A DNA stretch of 45,582 bases, from contig JAKPEE010000158.1 of the NCBI GenBank assembly GCA_029552125.1, positions 1 through 45,582 on the forward strand, written 5' to 3'. How positions within the stretch are numbered: the first letter of the stretch is position 1; every line of letters starts with the position of its first letter. Shown here in pieces: positions 23,673 through 32,898 of the stretch. This DNA is from Bacillota bacterium (GTDB lineage Bacteria; Bacillota; Dethiobacteria; DTU022). Position numbers and translations under genes: made by a program. Below the pieces are notes generated by a model. The model saw only the letters and a list, made by a program, of their open reading frames with translations, had not been told where the DNA came from and made no database searches.

Positions 23673-24602
23673 CTATTCCAGGCCGCGCTCCTGCAGTATT
23701 TGCAGCAGCAAATCGGGCCGATCGGTAATGATCCCGTCTACCCCCAGATCAAGCAAGTGCTTCATATCCGCTGCTTCGTTGACCGTCCAGGCGTTGACGC
23801 GGTAGCCTTTTTTTCGAGCCTTAGCCATATAGGCCTCGTCGACCATGTCAAAACGAGGATGAAGGGCTTCCGGCAGCAAAATGGGGAAAAACCAGGCATC
23901 GCGCAAGAATACCGGCAAATCCGGCGCATAAATCAGACCAACCGGGATGCGCTTATCCGCCCATTTCACCCGGAGCAGGGAAATCGGATTAAAGGAAGAC
24001 ACCATCACCCGGCCTAAAAGATTATTCTCGACAATGGCATCGACCACGGCCTGCTCCACCCCGTCGGTAGAGATACTTTCACTTTTTATTTCAATGTTAA
24101 GCAGTGCCGTACTTGGCAAATGGTCGATAACCTCCTGCAGCGTAGGTATAGTGGTGCCGGCAAATTCATCGCCAAACCACGATCCGGCATCGAGCTGTTT
24201 TAATTCGGCCAGGGTATAATTTTTAACCGGTCCGGAGCCGTTAGTGGTAGCATCCAGCTTATAATTGTGTATAACCACCAGTTCTCCATCTTTGCTGAGC
24301 ATAACATCCAGCTCGACACAGTGGGCGCCCAGTTCCAAAGCTTTGCTGAAAGAGGGCAGCGTATTTTCCGGGGCTGCTTCAGGTGCACCGCGGTGCCCCT
24401 GGATTAAAACCTTCCTCTCCCCATAATAGTCCGCCATCGGGTCCGGAGTCCAGGTCCAGTAGCGTACTGCCACAACCACAACAGCCAGGGCAATCAAGCC
24501 CAGTACCACCAGCACCAGCCCTCCAATCAATTTGCCCACGAAACGGATTAATCTCAACAAAATCCCACGCTCCTCCCTGATTATTGATCCCGCCAGGCTC
24601 AT
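23673..24602 (-). CDS. membrane-anchored glycerophosphodiester phosphodiesterase
   Basis: This GDPD-family TIM barrel follows an N-terminal membrane helix (about residues 24-47). Catalytic and metal residues are all visible: H70-R71 (GHRGAPE), E79-N80, E97 and D99 (VELDVM), and H112 (IHNY). It hydrolyses glycerophosphodiesters or a related polymer at the outer face. ATG 24602 begins immediately after the stop of a pseudogene frame and has no SD. GGGAGGAG followed at 9 nt by TTG 24560 is a likely alternative start that loses only 14 residues. Confidence 0.9.
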   Translation of the reverse strand: MSLAGSIIREERGILLRLIRFVGKLIGGLVLVVLGLIALAVVVVAVRYWTWTPDPMADYYGERKVLIQGHRGAPEAAPENTLPSFSKALELGAHCVELDVMLSKDGELVVIHNYKLDATTNGSGPVKNYTLAELKQLDAGSWFGDEFAGTTIPTLQEVIDHLPSTALLNIEIKSESISTDGVEQAVVDAIVENNLLGRVMVSSFNPISLLRVKWADKRIPVGLIYAPDLPVFLRDAWFFPILLPEALHPRFDMVDEAYMAKARKKGYRVNAWTVNEAADMKHLLDLGVDGIITDRPDLLLQILQERGLE

Positions 24603-24603
24603 T

Positions 24604-24802
24604 TTATTTATCTTTCAGGCAGTTTTGCATTACCACACCTTTGCACACAGTAAGCAATACTTCATAAGCGCGACTCATCACGATCACACCGGCATCTTTC
24701 CCGGCCTCCAGGGCGCCCTTGCGGGCCTCCAACCCCTCCCCCATAAAACCTTTCCCGGGGGGTTAAAACTACGCCGTTGCCTATAACCAGGTGTTTATTC
24801 AT
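24604..24802 (-). pseudogene. internally deleted, frameshifted amidohydrolase (nagA-like) remnant
   Basis: The minus strand begins at ATG 24802 with MNKHLVIGNGVVLTP, the usual N-terminus of an amidohydrolase such as N-acetylglucosamine-6-phosphate deacetylase. After a one-base frame change near 24735, GLEARKGALEAGKDAGVIVM and YEVLLTVCKGVVM follow. These are the C-terminal pattern of the same family, ending at TAA 24604. About 300 residues of barrel are missing. It lies between the membrane protein gene and GDPD, in the same direction. Confidence 0.6.
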
Positions 24803-24805
24803 CGT

Positions 24806-25231
24806 TCATCGTTTTCCCCGATAAAAAATTACCGTATAAACTGCAATTGCGGCAACCACACTTGTAGCAGCAATGGCGTAAATGGCAAAGCGCGGAAACA
24901 GGCCTGCCTGCATGGAAACGCGCTGTATTTGATTAACCATACCGTGTTTAATCAACAGGGGTATACTATAGATGATTAAAACCAGGGACAGCAGCGCGGG
25001 AATCCAGTTTAAACGCCCTTTTTCTGCAGGACCCGGGAGAGAAAATATCAGGGCAAACAAGGCTGAAAGCCTGCCAGTACGGCTGTCGTAGACAGTTACC
25101 CAAAAAAATAAAATGCCCGCCACCAGTAAAAAAACATGGCTCATGCCCAGGTAAGTTAAAACCAAAAGCAACATCAGCATGGCCGCTAAATCAAAAGCAA
25201 TCAATAATACTGCTCTGGCCACAGGGTTCAT
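24806..25231 (-). CDS. hypothetical four-helix membrane protein
   Basis: Starting at ATG 25231, which follows GGAGG at about 7 nt, the protein has 141 residues and four hydrophobic segments (about 5-28, 31-47, 70-90 and 113-135) with short loops and a basic RGKR end. An upstream extension of the frame to 25372 overlaps the divergent M50 gene and is not conserved in character. I do not recognise a family. The nagA-like remnant and GDPD follow on the same strand. Confidence 0.75.
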   Translation of the reverse strand: MNPVARAVLLIAFDLAAMLMLLLVLTYLGMSHVFLLVAGILFFWVTVYDSRTGRLSALFALIFSLPGPAEKGRLNWIPALLSLVLIIYSIPLLIKHGMVNQIQRVSMQAGLFPRFAIYAIAATSVVAAIAVYTVIFYRGKR

Positions 25232-25334
25232 GGCAGGCCCTCCAGAAATTCTAAACAGCAGGAAAAAGCTCCTGAAATGTAAAATATAAAGCTGAATGGT
25301 TTTATTATACCATATTTTAGGGGAGGAGCCATAG

Positions 25335-26453
25335 ATGAAGAGCTCTTTTCGCCTCGGACGTATTTTTGGCATAGCTATAGATATTCATTTTAGCTGGCTG
25401 CTGGTCCTCGCTCTTTTTAGTATGAGCCTGGCCCGGGGTTATTTTCCTGAAGTCTTACCGGATCTGCCACCCCGCACCTATTGGCTAACTGCGGTATTGA
25501 CAACGATAATCGCGTTTGCTTCCATTTTAGCCCACGAACTGGCCCACTCGCTCATGGCTATCCGGCAAGGCATCTCCATCAAAAAAATAGTCCTCTTTAT
25601 TTTTGGTGGAGTGGCGCAGATGGAAACGGAAGCAAAACAACCTCTGGCTGAGCTTAAGATTACCGTCGTCGGTCCCCTAACTAGCTTCTGCATCGGCATC
25701 ATCCTGGGCCTAATATATTACTTGGTGCTGCCCCCCGGAAATATCATCAGCGAGGCGCTCTTTTTTGTAGCTTATTTAAATATTTATGTTTCATTGTTTA
25801 ACCTGATCCCTGCTTTTCCCCTGGACGGCGGCCGCATACTGAGAGCAATAATCTGGTATTTCAGCAAAAACTTGCTGCGCGCTACCCGGGCGGCCGTGGG
25901 ATTGGGGAGCCTGATCTCTTTCCTGGGAATAGGCTACGGCTTCCTAACCATCATCATCCGGGGAAACATCATGGGCCTGTGGCTTGTTTTCCTGGGGTGG
26001 ATGATCTATCAGGCCGGCCAGACCAGCTATTCACAGTTGGTTTTCCAGGAAACATTCGGTGGCATCAGGGTAGAGAAAATTATGAGCCCAAACCCGGTTA
26101 CCGTTTCACCGGATCTCAACCTGCAACAGTTGGCAGATAACTTTTTAGAGCATAAATTTGGAGCCTTTCCGGTAGTTTACGGTTCAACTACGCACGGGTT
26201 GGTATCGCTGCACCAGATGAAAGATATTCCCCGTGATAAATGGATCCACACCCCGGTAACCCGGATCATGACCCCCTTAAAAGATTGCACTGTGGCCTCA
26301 CCTCAAGAAGATGCCGCTTCAATAATGATGAAAATGGCTGCAAGCAACGAGGGGCGAGTCCTGGTCATGGACAACGGGGACCTGGTGGGCATCCTCAGCC
26401 GGACGGACATGATGCGCTTTATGCAGATGCATTTAGTGCTGGGATCAGAATGA
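25335..26453 (+). CDS. site-2 protease family (M50) metalloprotease with CBS pair
   Basis: This intramembrane zinc protease is of the SpoIVFB/RseP superfamily. The HExxH is at H67-E68-H71 (LAHELAHSLMA) and the second zinc site at D164 in NLIPAFPLDGGR. About six helices are followed by two CBS repeats (about 240-365: VEKIMSPNPVTV and VTRIMTPLKDCTV) that may sense adenine nucleotides. The same CBS layout is found in B. subtilis SpoIVFB-like proteins. The substrate is unknown. The ATG 25335 follows GGGGAGGAG. TATACCATATTTTAG just upstream may hold the -10 region. Confidence 0.93.
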   Translation: MKSSFRLGRIFGIAIDIHFSWLLVLALFSMSLARGYFPEVLPDLPPRTYWLTAVLTTIIAFASILAHELAHSLMAIRQGISIKKIVLFIFGGVAQMETEAKQPLAELKITVVGPLTSFCIGIILGLIYYLVLPPGNIISEALFFVAYLNIYVSLFNLIPAFPLDGGRILRAIIWYFSKNLLRATRAAVGLGSLISFLGIGYGFLTIIIRGNIMGLWLVFLGWMIYQAGQTSYSQLVFQETFGGIRVEKIMSPNPVTVSPDLNLQQLADNFLEHKFGAFPVVYGSTTHGLVSLHQMKDIPRDKWIHTPVTRIMTPLKDCTVASPQEDAASIMMKMAASNEGRVLVMDNGDLVGILSRTDMMRFMQMHLVLGSE

Positions 26454-26646
26454 GATTCATCCCCTTGATCGCCTAAACATAGCGGAAGCTAAAGCCTCTA
26501 GCCCGGGATTAACCTGGATGAACTTTTCCATCAAAAAACAGTGAACCAACTCAAACCTGCACGTAACAGCCTGTCAAAGACTCTTGATTTCCCGGGAAAT
26601 ATTGCCGAAACCTGTCCGCCATGGCAGAATACCGGCGAAGCCGGTC

Positions 26647-28749
26647 TTAGGGCAAAGTTGCCTGCAGCATATGTTCACGCAGCAGCGCCGTAAGCCCTTC
26701 CGGAGTATGCTGCGGCAGCAAGCAACTGCGGTTCCGGCAAAGATAAGCCGCCGCCCGGCTATCGGGAGAAGGCATGTTTTCCAGGTAAGGAATCAGGGCT
26801 TCAATGTCCAGGCGCTCTATTCCGGCCGGGTGAAACAACAACAGAGTGTTCGGCGCAAACGACTTCCGCACCGCAGCAGCCAGCTTCTCCACGCCGGTTG
26901 ATCCGGTATCCCCGGTGATAATTACCTCTCCCGCTGGGCCAAGGATATAATCCAGGGCAGTGAGCATATGGGTAAAGCCGGTCGGCGACGACTGCAGCTC
27001 TGCACTAAAAGCACGCACAATGGCTTCGCCCTTTTCTTCCCAATGGGTGCGCCCGGTTAAACGCCCCAACCTGAGCAGGTTAATGGCGGCCACGGAGTTG
27101 CCTGAAGGCGTGGCGCCGTCGTAGGCCTCCTGGTACTGGGGCAGACCGTCAGTGAGACCGGCCGGCACATAATTTAAGGCGCCTCCCTCTCCGCCGAACA
27201 GATCCAGCATCTGCTCTGTAAGGGTAACGGCCCGGCGCAGGTGCTCCACCAGGAAAGTGGCCTGGTAGAGTTCGAGCAGCCCCCAGGCGAGAAAAGCATA
27301 ATCGTCCAGAAAAGCAGGGTAAGTAGTTACTCCGTCCCGGTAACGGCGGCCGAGCCTGCCGTCGAGTTCGGTCATCCGCTTTTCAATAAAAGCGGCCGCG
27401 CCTGCGGCAACCTGGGCGTAGAGGGGCGCTTCCAGCACCGCGGCGCCGCGGGCCAGGGCGGCAATAACAAGACCGTTCCAGGCGGTGATAATCTTGTCAT
27501 CTTTAAAAGGGCGCTCCCGGCTGGATCGGACCTGGTATAATCGCTCCCGGGATTCTTCCAAAATTTCTTTTACCAGAGCCGGGTCCATATTCTTCCGGCG
27601 GGCAAACTGCTCCCTGGTTTCCCGGCAATGAAGGATGCTTCTGCCGCCTTCGAAATTACCCTGCTCAGTGACTCCATAATATTCCGCTACCAGCGATCCC
27701 CGTTCACCGCCCAGGGCAGCGTTAAGCTCTGCAGGCATCCAGACGTAAAACAACCCTTCTTTCCCTTTCGAATCAGCATCTTCAGCGGCACAGAAAGCTT
27801 TTTCCGGGGTGATCATATCCCGGAGGAGATACTCAAATACTTGCCGGGCGGTGGCGGCAAATTCAGCCTCTCCGGTGGCCTGGTAAGCCTCCAGGTAAGC
27901 CAGGGCCATCAGCGCCTGATCGTAAAGCATCTTTTCGAAATGCGGCACCAGCCAGGAGGCATCGGTGGAATAGCGGTGAAAGCCGTAACCAATCTGGTCA
28001 AAGATGCCGCCCCGGGCCATGGCTTTGAGCGTCTGCACTACCATCTCCAGCGCCCTGGATTCGCCGCTGCGTTTCCAGTAGCGCAGCAAAAAGAAAAGCT
28101 GGTGCGGCACCGGAAATTTCGGGGCCCCGCCAAATCCGCCATGAACTTCGTCAAAACTGTCTTTCAAACGCCGGTAAGCAAGTTCCAGGGTCTCCTCTCC
28201 GGGCAGCGCAGCGCCGCCGCCGGCCCGGCCCTGGCGGAGTACGAGCCCCAGCAGCTCTGCTCCTGCCTGTGCCGCTTTTTCCCGATCTTTTGCCCATAAC
28301 GCGGCCAGCTTCGGCAAAAGTTCCATCAACCCGGCTATCCCGTAGCGTGAGTGCTTGGGAAAATATGTCCCGGCAAAAAAAGGTTTTTTATCGGGCGTGA
28401 GGAAAACTGTGAGCGGCCAGCCCCCCTGCCCGGTCAGAGCCTGGCAGGCGGTCATATAAATATGGTCCAGGTCCGGCCGCTCTTCCCGGTCCACCTTAAC
28501 CGGAATAAAGTGCTCATTCAACAGGGCTGCCACCCCGGGATCTGCAAAAGATTCCTTTTCCATAACGTGGCACCAGTGGCAGCTCGAATAGCCGATACTT
28601 AAGAAGACAGGCTTATCCTCAGCTTTGGCCCTGGCAAAGGCTTCTTCGCCCCACGGATACCAGTCCACGGGGTTGTAGGCGTGCTGCAGCAGGTATGGTG
28701 ATTTCTCGTTAATTAATCGATTGGCAGTTTTGGACTTTGTTCTGGACAT
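26647..28749 (-). CDS. DUF255/thioredoxin-domain protein (YyaL/SPATA20 family)
   Basis: This 700-aa cytoplasmic protein has an N-terminal thioredoxin-like domain (about 1-165) with [25 protein letters not shown] and [12 protein letters not shown] long (alpha/alpha)6-barrel region resembling N-acylglucosamine epimerases follows. The CxxC is intact. The family is widespread in bacteria and in animal SPATA20, but its reaction is unknown. The ATG 28749 follows AAGGGGATC. A small ACCGG-loop-CCGGT hairpin at 26629-26643 follows the stop. The gene looks complete and native in composition. Confidence 0.92.
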   Translation of the reverse strand: MSRTKSKTANRLINEKSPYLLQHAYNPVDWYPWGEEAFARAKAEDKPVFLSIGYSSCHWCHVMEKESFADPGVAALLNEHFIPVKVDREERPDLDHIYMTACQALTGQGGWPLTVFLTPDKKPFFAGTYFPKHSRYGIAGLMELLPKLAALWAKDREKAAQAGAELLGLVLRQGRAGGGAALPGEETLELAYRRLKDSFDEVHGGFGGAPKFPVPHQLFFLLRYWKRSGESRALEMVVQTLKAMARGGIFDQIGYGFHRYSTDASWLVPHFEKMLYDQALMALAYLEAYQATGEAEFAATARQVFEYLLRDMITPEKAFCAAEDADSKGKEGLFYVWMPAELNAALGGERGSLVAEYYGVTEQGNFEGGRSILHCRETREQFARRKNMDPALVKEILEESRERLYQVRSSRERPFKDDKIITAWNGLVIAALARGAAVLEAPLYAQVAAGAAAFIEKRMTELDGRLGRRYRDGVTTYPAFLDDYAFLAWGLLELYQATFLVEHLRRAVTLTEQMLDLFGGEGGALNYVPAGLTDGLPQYQEAYDGATPSGNSVAAINLLRLGRLTGRTHWEEKGEAIVRAFSAELQSSPTGFTHMLTALDYILGPAGEVIITGDTGSTGVEKLAAAVRKSFAPNTLLLFHPAGIERLDIEALIPYLENMPSPDSRAAAYLCRNRSCLLPQHTPEGLTALLREHMLQATLP

Positions 28750-28976
28750 GACGAGATCCCCTTCTATGCCTGGTTTGGCCTTAGTATGCGCAAAAGTGAT
28801 TTTCTTTAGAAGATATCAAGGGAATAAACTTGAATAAGTCGCCCCGTTCCCATAATTAGCCAAATGGGTATATGGATAGTATGAAGTTGGCTAAATTGCA
28901 CGTTTTGCGAAAGTTGATTTTTCAAAGAAAGGAATAACGGAATGATAACAGTGCATTAAACGGAAGCAATAAAATA
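28750..28976. other. intergenic DNA with an 8-bp inverted repeat
   Basis: No gene is seen. TTAGCCAA (28856-28863) and TTGGCTAA (28887-28894) form an inverted repeat around a 23-bp AT-rich core, which could be an operator or a hairpin upstream of the DUF255 gene. Confidence 0.4.
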
Positions 28977-29192
28977 TTAATGGCCTGCCTTGAAAATTTT
29001 GGTTTTTCCATAAATCTTATCTACAGCACCCCAAGTTTTATGGCCGCTTTCACACATTGCACTCTCCAATTTGCCTGGTATCATTATCCTTCGTCCTGAA
29101 TACTGGTCTTCAGGCAATTCTATCCCCGTTTCCATTACTTCCCTGGCCTCTGTGCGGTTCTTTTCCGCTAGAATCGCTTGAATCTTCCTCAC
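28977..29192 (-). CDS. hypothetical 71-aa protein downstream of ccdA
   Basis: GTG 29192 follows TAAGGAA by about 8 nt and lies 12 bp after the ccdA stop, on the same strand. The product is basic, with two Glu/Arg-rich helices, one Cys and no membrane segment. I do not recognise it. The position fits the last gene of the redox operon, but the composition also allows a chance frame. Confidence 0.35.
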   Translation of the reverse strand: MRKIQAILAEKNRTEAREVMETGIELPEDQYSGRRIMIPGKLESAMCESGHKTWGAVDKIYGKTKIFKAGH

Positions 29193-29204
29193 CCGGCATT
29201 TTCC

Positions 29205-29867
29205 TTACCTGGTGGCCCACAGGAAATACAGCGCCACGCCGATCATGATGTAACCGCTGATTTTTTTGATCATGTCGCTCCATGCGGCCAGTTTTTCCGT
29301 ATTCTTGATCCACCCGGTGAAGGTTCCCGCCAGCAGGAGGGGAATGCTTAGCCCGAAGGCGAACACCCCAAGCAACAACGCACCGGCGGCCGGACTGCCT
29401 TTGGCGGCGGCGAAAGCCAGGACGGCGGCGGTAGCCGGAGTGGTGCATGGGGAGGACATCAGGCCGAAGGGCAATCCCAGGAGAAAAGAGCCCAGTAAAC
29501 CGGCATTTTTAGTTATGTTTACACGCGGAGCAAAATTTAAATTAAACCGAAAATATTCGAGCTGGTATAAACCCATCACTACCAGGATCAGAGATACAAC
29601 GTACCAGATGACCTTGCTTCCCAGGAACAGGCTTCCCAGGAGGGAAGCGAAAGTGCCCAGGATGGCCAGGGAAAAAACTAGACCGGCCACAAAAGAGAGG
29701 GATTGATAAAAAGCCCGCCACCCGGACCACTGTTCCCGGCCGCCCACGTAGCCCACAATCAGTAATATTGTGGGCAGTGTACAGGGACTTAACCCGCTAG
29801 TCAAGCCGGCGGCAAAAACGATAAAATAAGCGGTTAAAGATAATTCCGCGTCCATGAGCTGAATCAA
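29205..29867 (-). CDS. ccdA: CcdA-type thiol-disulfide transporter
   Basis: The protein has six membrane helices. The paired cysteines that carry electrons across the membrane are in SGLSPCTLPT (TM1) and LMSSPCTTPA (TM4), the hallmark of the CcdA/DsbD membrane domain. It has 220 aa, normal for CcdA. The TTG start at 29867 is well placed behind GAGGTGGG and overlaps the end of the thioredoxin-like gene, so the two are coupled. ATG 29855 is an alternative. It probably moves reducing power from cytoplasmic thioredoxin to the thioredoxin-like partner outside. Confidence 0.92.
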   Translation of the reverse strand: MIQLMDAELSLTAYFIVFAAGLTSGLSPCTLPTILLIVGYVGGREQWSGWRAFYQSLSFVAGLVFSLAILGTFASLLGSLFLGSKVIWYVVSLILVVMGLYQLEYFRFNLNFAPRVNITKNAGLLGSFLLGLPFGLMSSPCTTPATAAVLAFAAAKGSPAAGALLLGVFAFGLSIPLLLAGTFTGWIKNTEKLAAWSDMIKKISGYIMIGVALYFLWATR

Positions 29868-30343
29868 TTAGTTCCCACCTCGCGCCGTACTATTTCCTCA
29901 AATAGAGCCGCATCAAAGGGACCGACCAGCGATTCCACAACCTGCTTGTTTTTGTCAATCACCAGGAGCGTGGGTATGTAGGTTACTTCGTATTCCCGGG
30001 CTATTTCCTGTATTTCCTGCTGTTCTTCCGGGCTTTCCACACCAGTGTTAACCCAGACCAATTGCACATCTTCACCGAAAGCGCCTGCACTTTCATAGAC
30101 AGATTTTTTGTATGCGCTAAAAAAGGGTTCCGTGCTTGGACAGCACTGGGAGTCATACGAAAAAACCAAAATCACCACCCGGTCGCCGGTCAAGGCTTGA
30201 TCCAGGGCAGCCCGTGGAGTTTCAGGGGTTGACACAGGTTCATCCTCACTATCCTTCCCTTTGGCCAGGTACGGCCAGACCATCAACACGGCAACCGCTG
30301 CAATGACAAGTATCAAAAAACCGATCCGCAATCTCTTGCTCAC
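29864..30343 (-). CDS. membrane-anchored thioredoxin-fold protein with an unusual CCPS active site
   Basis: I take GTG 30343, placed 9 nt after AAGGAGG, as the start; longer readings to 30415 cover the SD. The product of about 159 aa has an N-terminal anchor (RIGFLILVIAAVAVLMVWPYL) and an exported thioredoxin-like domain ending in the cis-Pro segment VTYIPTLLVID. Where CxxC is expected the sequence reads FSYDSQCCPST. The second active-site Cys is thus replaced, but an adjacent Cys is present. It is coupled to ccdA and is probably its extracytoplasmic redox partner. Confidence 0.82.
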   Translation of the reverse strand: MSKRLRIGFLILVIAAVAVLMVWPYLAKGKDSEDEPVSTPETPRAALDQALTGDRVVILVFSYDSQCCPSTEPFFSAYKKSVYESAGAFGEDVQLVWVNTGVESPEEQQEIQEIAREYEVTYIPTLLVIDKNKQVVESLVGPFDAALFEEIVRREVGTN

Positions 30344-31026
30344 AACTAACGGCCTCCTTGTCAAAAATTGCATGAAATATCCCTTATGAAGCAAACATGT
30401 TAATAACAAACTCAAAACAGCAGGAGCGGCCAGGAACCGCTATACGCCGATACCTGGCCGGCAGCTCCATCCGGTTGTTGGCCCTCCTTTTTGTCTATTA
30501 ACCGGCAGCTCAGCGCATTGGCGGAAATTAATTTTGGGTACACAGGCGAATCCGCACCAGGGCCAGCTTGAGCGATCCTTCTCTTTAATGCGGTATTACT
30601 CGATTCCTTCTTTTCACCCCCTAAAAAAATAAACAGTTTTTGCATTATCCCTAATGAAATAATGCATTATTGCGACAATTGTTTCAACCTTTCTTATTCT
30701 ATTTTTACTGGTTTTAAATGCCTTCTGCAACAAATTTCTATCTTTAATGAAAACACTTTCATGATTTTAAGTGTCGGCATAAATTTTGCATTTATCAGAA
30801 TGCAACCCTTAGTCATTAAATTGTTTGTAACTGGCTCGTATGCCCAGCTAATGCTAGGACGTTCAGCGGGATGGGAGGAAAAGCTCCACGCTCGAAGCCC
30901 TATGAATAAAGGCTTCATAACTTTCAAAATGCACTCAAAACCATAAGGAGGTGAACCAAAAGATAGAATTCAACTACAACAATATTGTTCTATCAGCAAA
31001 CATCAAACTATGCAAGGAGGAGCAAT
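30344..31026. other. 680-bp region between the redox operon and the symporter operon
   Basis: A 77-codon frame on the minus strand (30412-30645) starts at ATG with a weak site and overlaps the next gene; it is possible but unconvincing. A GC-rich stem GGCCAGG...CCTGGCC lies at about 30429-30466. On the plus strand GGCATAAATTTTGC (30776-30789) has the GG-N10-GC spacing of a sigma-54 promoter, about 240 bp before the symporter genes. GAAGCC/GGCTTC forms a small hairpin near 30896-30918. Nothing else is clear. Confidence 0.4.
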
Positions 31027-31170
31027 ATGAGTGGTGAAATGTTATTCCTGATTTATTATTGCGGCATGATGGTCGTCGTCGGTATCTGGGCTAATGGAAT
31101 GTTGAAAAAGGAATTTGCCAAAATGAATAGTGCTCTGCAGCAGAAAGATAAGGAGGGAATATCAGGATGA
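31027..31170 (+). CDS. small membrane subunit of a sodium:solute symporter
   Basis: This 47-aa protein has a single helix (MLFLIYYCGMMVVVGIWANG) and a charged cytoplasmic tail. The ATG 31027 follows AAGGAGGAG. Its stop overlaps the ATG of the large symporter gene (ATGA), so the two are translated together. Similar one-helix partners precede SSS-family carboxylate transporters in other bacteria. The product is short but well supported by its SD and coupling. Confidence 0.75.
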   Translation: MSGEMLFLIYYCGMMVVVGIWANGMLKKEFAKMNSALQQKDKEGISG

Positions 31171-32783
31171 ATTTTTTTGCTATCGGTGTTTTTACTTCAT
31201 TTTTAATCTATTTAATCGTCGGTAATTATGCTGGAAAGCTAGTTAAAAACGCTGAAGACTATTATGTGGTCGGAAGACAAGCACCCACGGTATTAATTGT
31301 TGGCACTCTTGTCGCTTCTTATCTGAGCACTGTTGCTTTTATGGGCGAAGTAGGCTTTGTTTATGACGGTTATGCAATCCCCCTCTTGATTCTCATCGCT
31401 TTGAATGCTTGCGGTTATGTTATTGGTGCTGTTTTTTTTGGCCGTTATCTGCGACGCAGCAAAGCGATGACTGTTACAGAGTACTTCGGCGACCGCTTCA
31501 ATTCACCTCAACTGCGTATAGTGGCTGCTTGTATTACAATTGTAGGTATTGGCGCTTACCTGGTCGCTGTAACACAAGGCGCTTCTCTTCTTATGTCAGA
31601 ACTGATTGGGGTAAATTATGGCTGGAGCTTAGTTATCATCTGGGTGGTGTACACCTCTTTTACTTTCTATTCCGGGTCAAGGGGCGTAATTATTACCGAC
31701 ACAATTATGTTCTTTATTTTCACAGTGATGACTTTTATCGCTGTGCCTTTTCTCATTAAGGCCTCCGGCGGGTGGCCGGATGCTTTCAAGACCATGGCCG
31801 TTTTTGCCGAGAAACCTGATTCCTATGCCTGGCACGGCCTAACTGGGCCTAATAACTATATGGGGACCCCCACTGATGTGCTTGTCTGGGGTATAGTTCT
31901 TGGGTTGGTTTGGGCTGCTGTGGTAGCAGTAAGTCCCTGGCAGAGCAGCCGTTATTTGATGGCTAAAAATGAGCACACGACTATTCGCTCTTCAATGGTC
32001 GCTTCTACAACTATATTCGCATTATATCTCATTCTTATGATGACTATACCCCTAATCAACCTGTTGAATCCCAATATAGTGCCCTCAGAAAATGCATTCA
32101 TCTGGTTGGCGATGAATGAATTACCCACCTGGCTGGGGATATTAGTGGTTACCGGAATCTTTGCTGCTGCGCTGTCCTCATGTTCCACTTTTTTATCACT
32201 GGTTGGCTTTAGTGTTTCCCGTGATTTGATCCAGCGTTCGGAAAAATTGCGTGACAAAATTTCAGATGATAAATCACTAATGATTTCCAGAATAGTCATG
32301 CTTGTTGTTGGGGTTGTTACCCTGATTATTACTTACTTCCAGCCCCCGGCTGTAATGTGGATTGGATATTTTGCTGCTACCTTATTTGCTGCATCGATGG
32401 GACCAATTACTTTTATCAGCATCTTTTCAAAACGTGTCACTGCAGCCGGAGCAATCTGGGGTATGCTTGCAGGTTTTATTGTTGTGGCGGCTACTGAGGC
32501 TATGAGTACCTTTGGCGGTATTGCTTTTCCCGTCTATTTCCGCCCGCCAATTCTTGGGGCGACAGCCAGTATTCTGGCAATATATATTGCCTCAGCACTG
32601 ACAAAAGTCACCCCTGAAGAGAAAGCTTACAGGGAAAAGCTGTTTATTGTGCCGCCGGAAGAGAAGGATCCACAGGAAATTCGCAGGACCATGCTTTTCC
32701 CCAAAATCTTGATCTTCGGCGGAATTGCCCTCTTTATTATCGCTTATGTTCTCTTTTTCTGGCCGATTTCGCAGGCTGTTTAA
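31167..32783 (+). CDS. sodium:solute symporter (SSS family), large subunit
   Basis: This 538-aa transporter has about 13 hydrophobic helices. Conserved SSS features include the early helix with AEDYYVVGRQAPT, the GTLVASYLSTVAFMGE segment (sodium site region) and the later GIFAAALSSCSTFLSL. The length is normal. The solute is probably a carboxylate or related small metabolite, but it is not determined by the sequence. The gene is AT-richer than its neighbours, which may reflect transfer. It is coupled to the small subunit and followed by a strong terminator. Confidence 0.9.
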   Translation: MNFFAIGVFTSFLIYLIVGNYAGKLVKNAEDYYVVGRQAPTVLIVGTLVASYLSTVAFMGEVGFVYDGYAIPLLILIALNACGYVIGAVFFGRYLRRSKAMTVTEYFGDRFNSPQLRIVAACITIVGIGAYLVAVTQGASLLMSELIGVNYGWSLVIIWVVYTSFTFYSGSRGVIITDTIMFFIFTVMTFIAVPFLIKASGGWPDAFKTMAVFAEKPDSYAWHGLTGPNNYMGTPTDVLVWGIVLGLVWAAVVAVSPWQSSRYLMAKNEHTTIRSSMVASTTIFALYLILMMTIPLINLLNPNIVPSENAFIWLAMNELPTWLGILVVTGIFAAALSSCSTFLSLVGFSVSRDLIQRSEKLRDKISDDKSLMISRIVMLVVGVVTLIITYFQPPAVMWIGYFAATLFAASMGPITFISIFSKRVTAAGAIWGMLAGFIVVAATEAMSTFGGIAFPVYFRPPILGATASILAIYIASALTKVTPEEKAYREKLFIVPPEEKDPQEIRRTMLFPKILIFGGIALFIIAYVLFFWPISQAV

Positions 32784-32836
32784 ACTTAGGCCCTGGTGGC
32801 CGAAAAATCTTCTAAAACCCATACTCACGAAAAAAC

Positions 32837-32868
32837 AAAAGGCTCCCGCCTCAAGCGGGGGCCTTTTT
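32837..32868 (+). terminator. intrinsic terminator after the symporter operon
   Basis: The stem GGCTCCCGC with GCGGGGGCC (nine pairs, one G.U) and a 5-nt loop is followed by TTTTT at 32864-32868. It lies about 55 bp after the symporter stop and 30 bp before the convergent stress-protein gene. Confidence 0.85.
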
Positions 32869-32898
32869 AATCTTTTAAACCAGTTTTTAGCATTTCGG

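Noticed and set aside
26468-26590. Protein-like 38-codon minus frame after the M50 gene
   Set aside because: It has no start codon or SD and its end overlaps the M50 gene; too short to assign to a family.
27628-28299. 223-codon plus-strand frame antisense to the DUF255 gene
   Set aside because: A shadow of a strongly conserved gene; no SD and no family resemblance.
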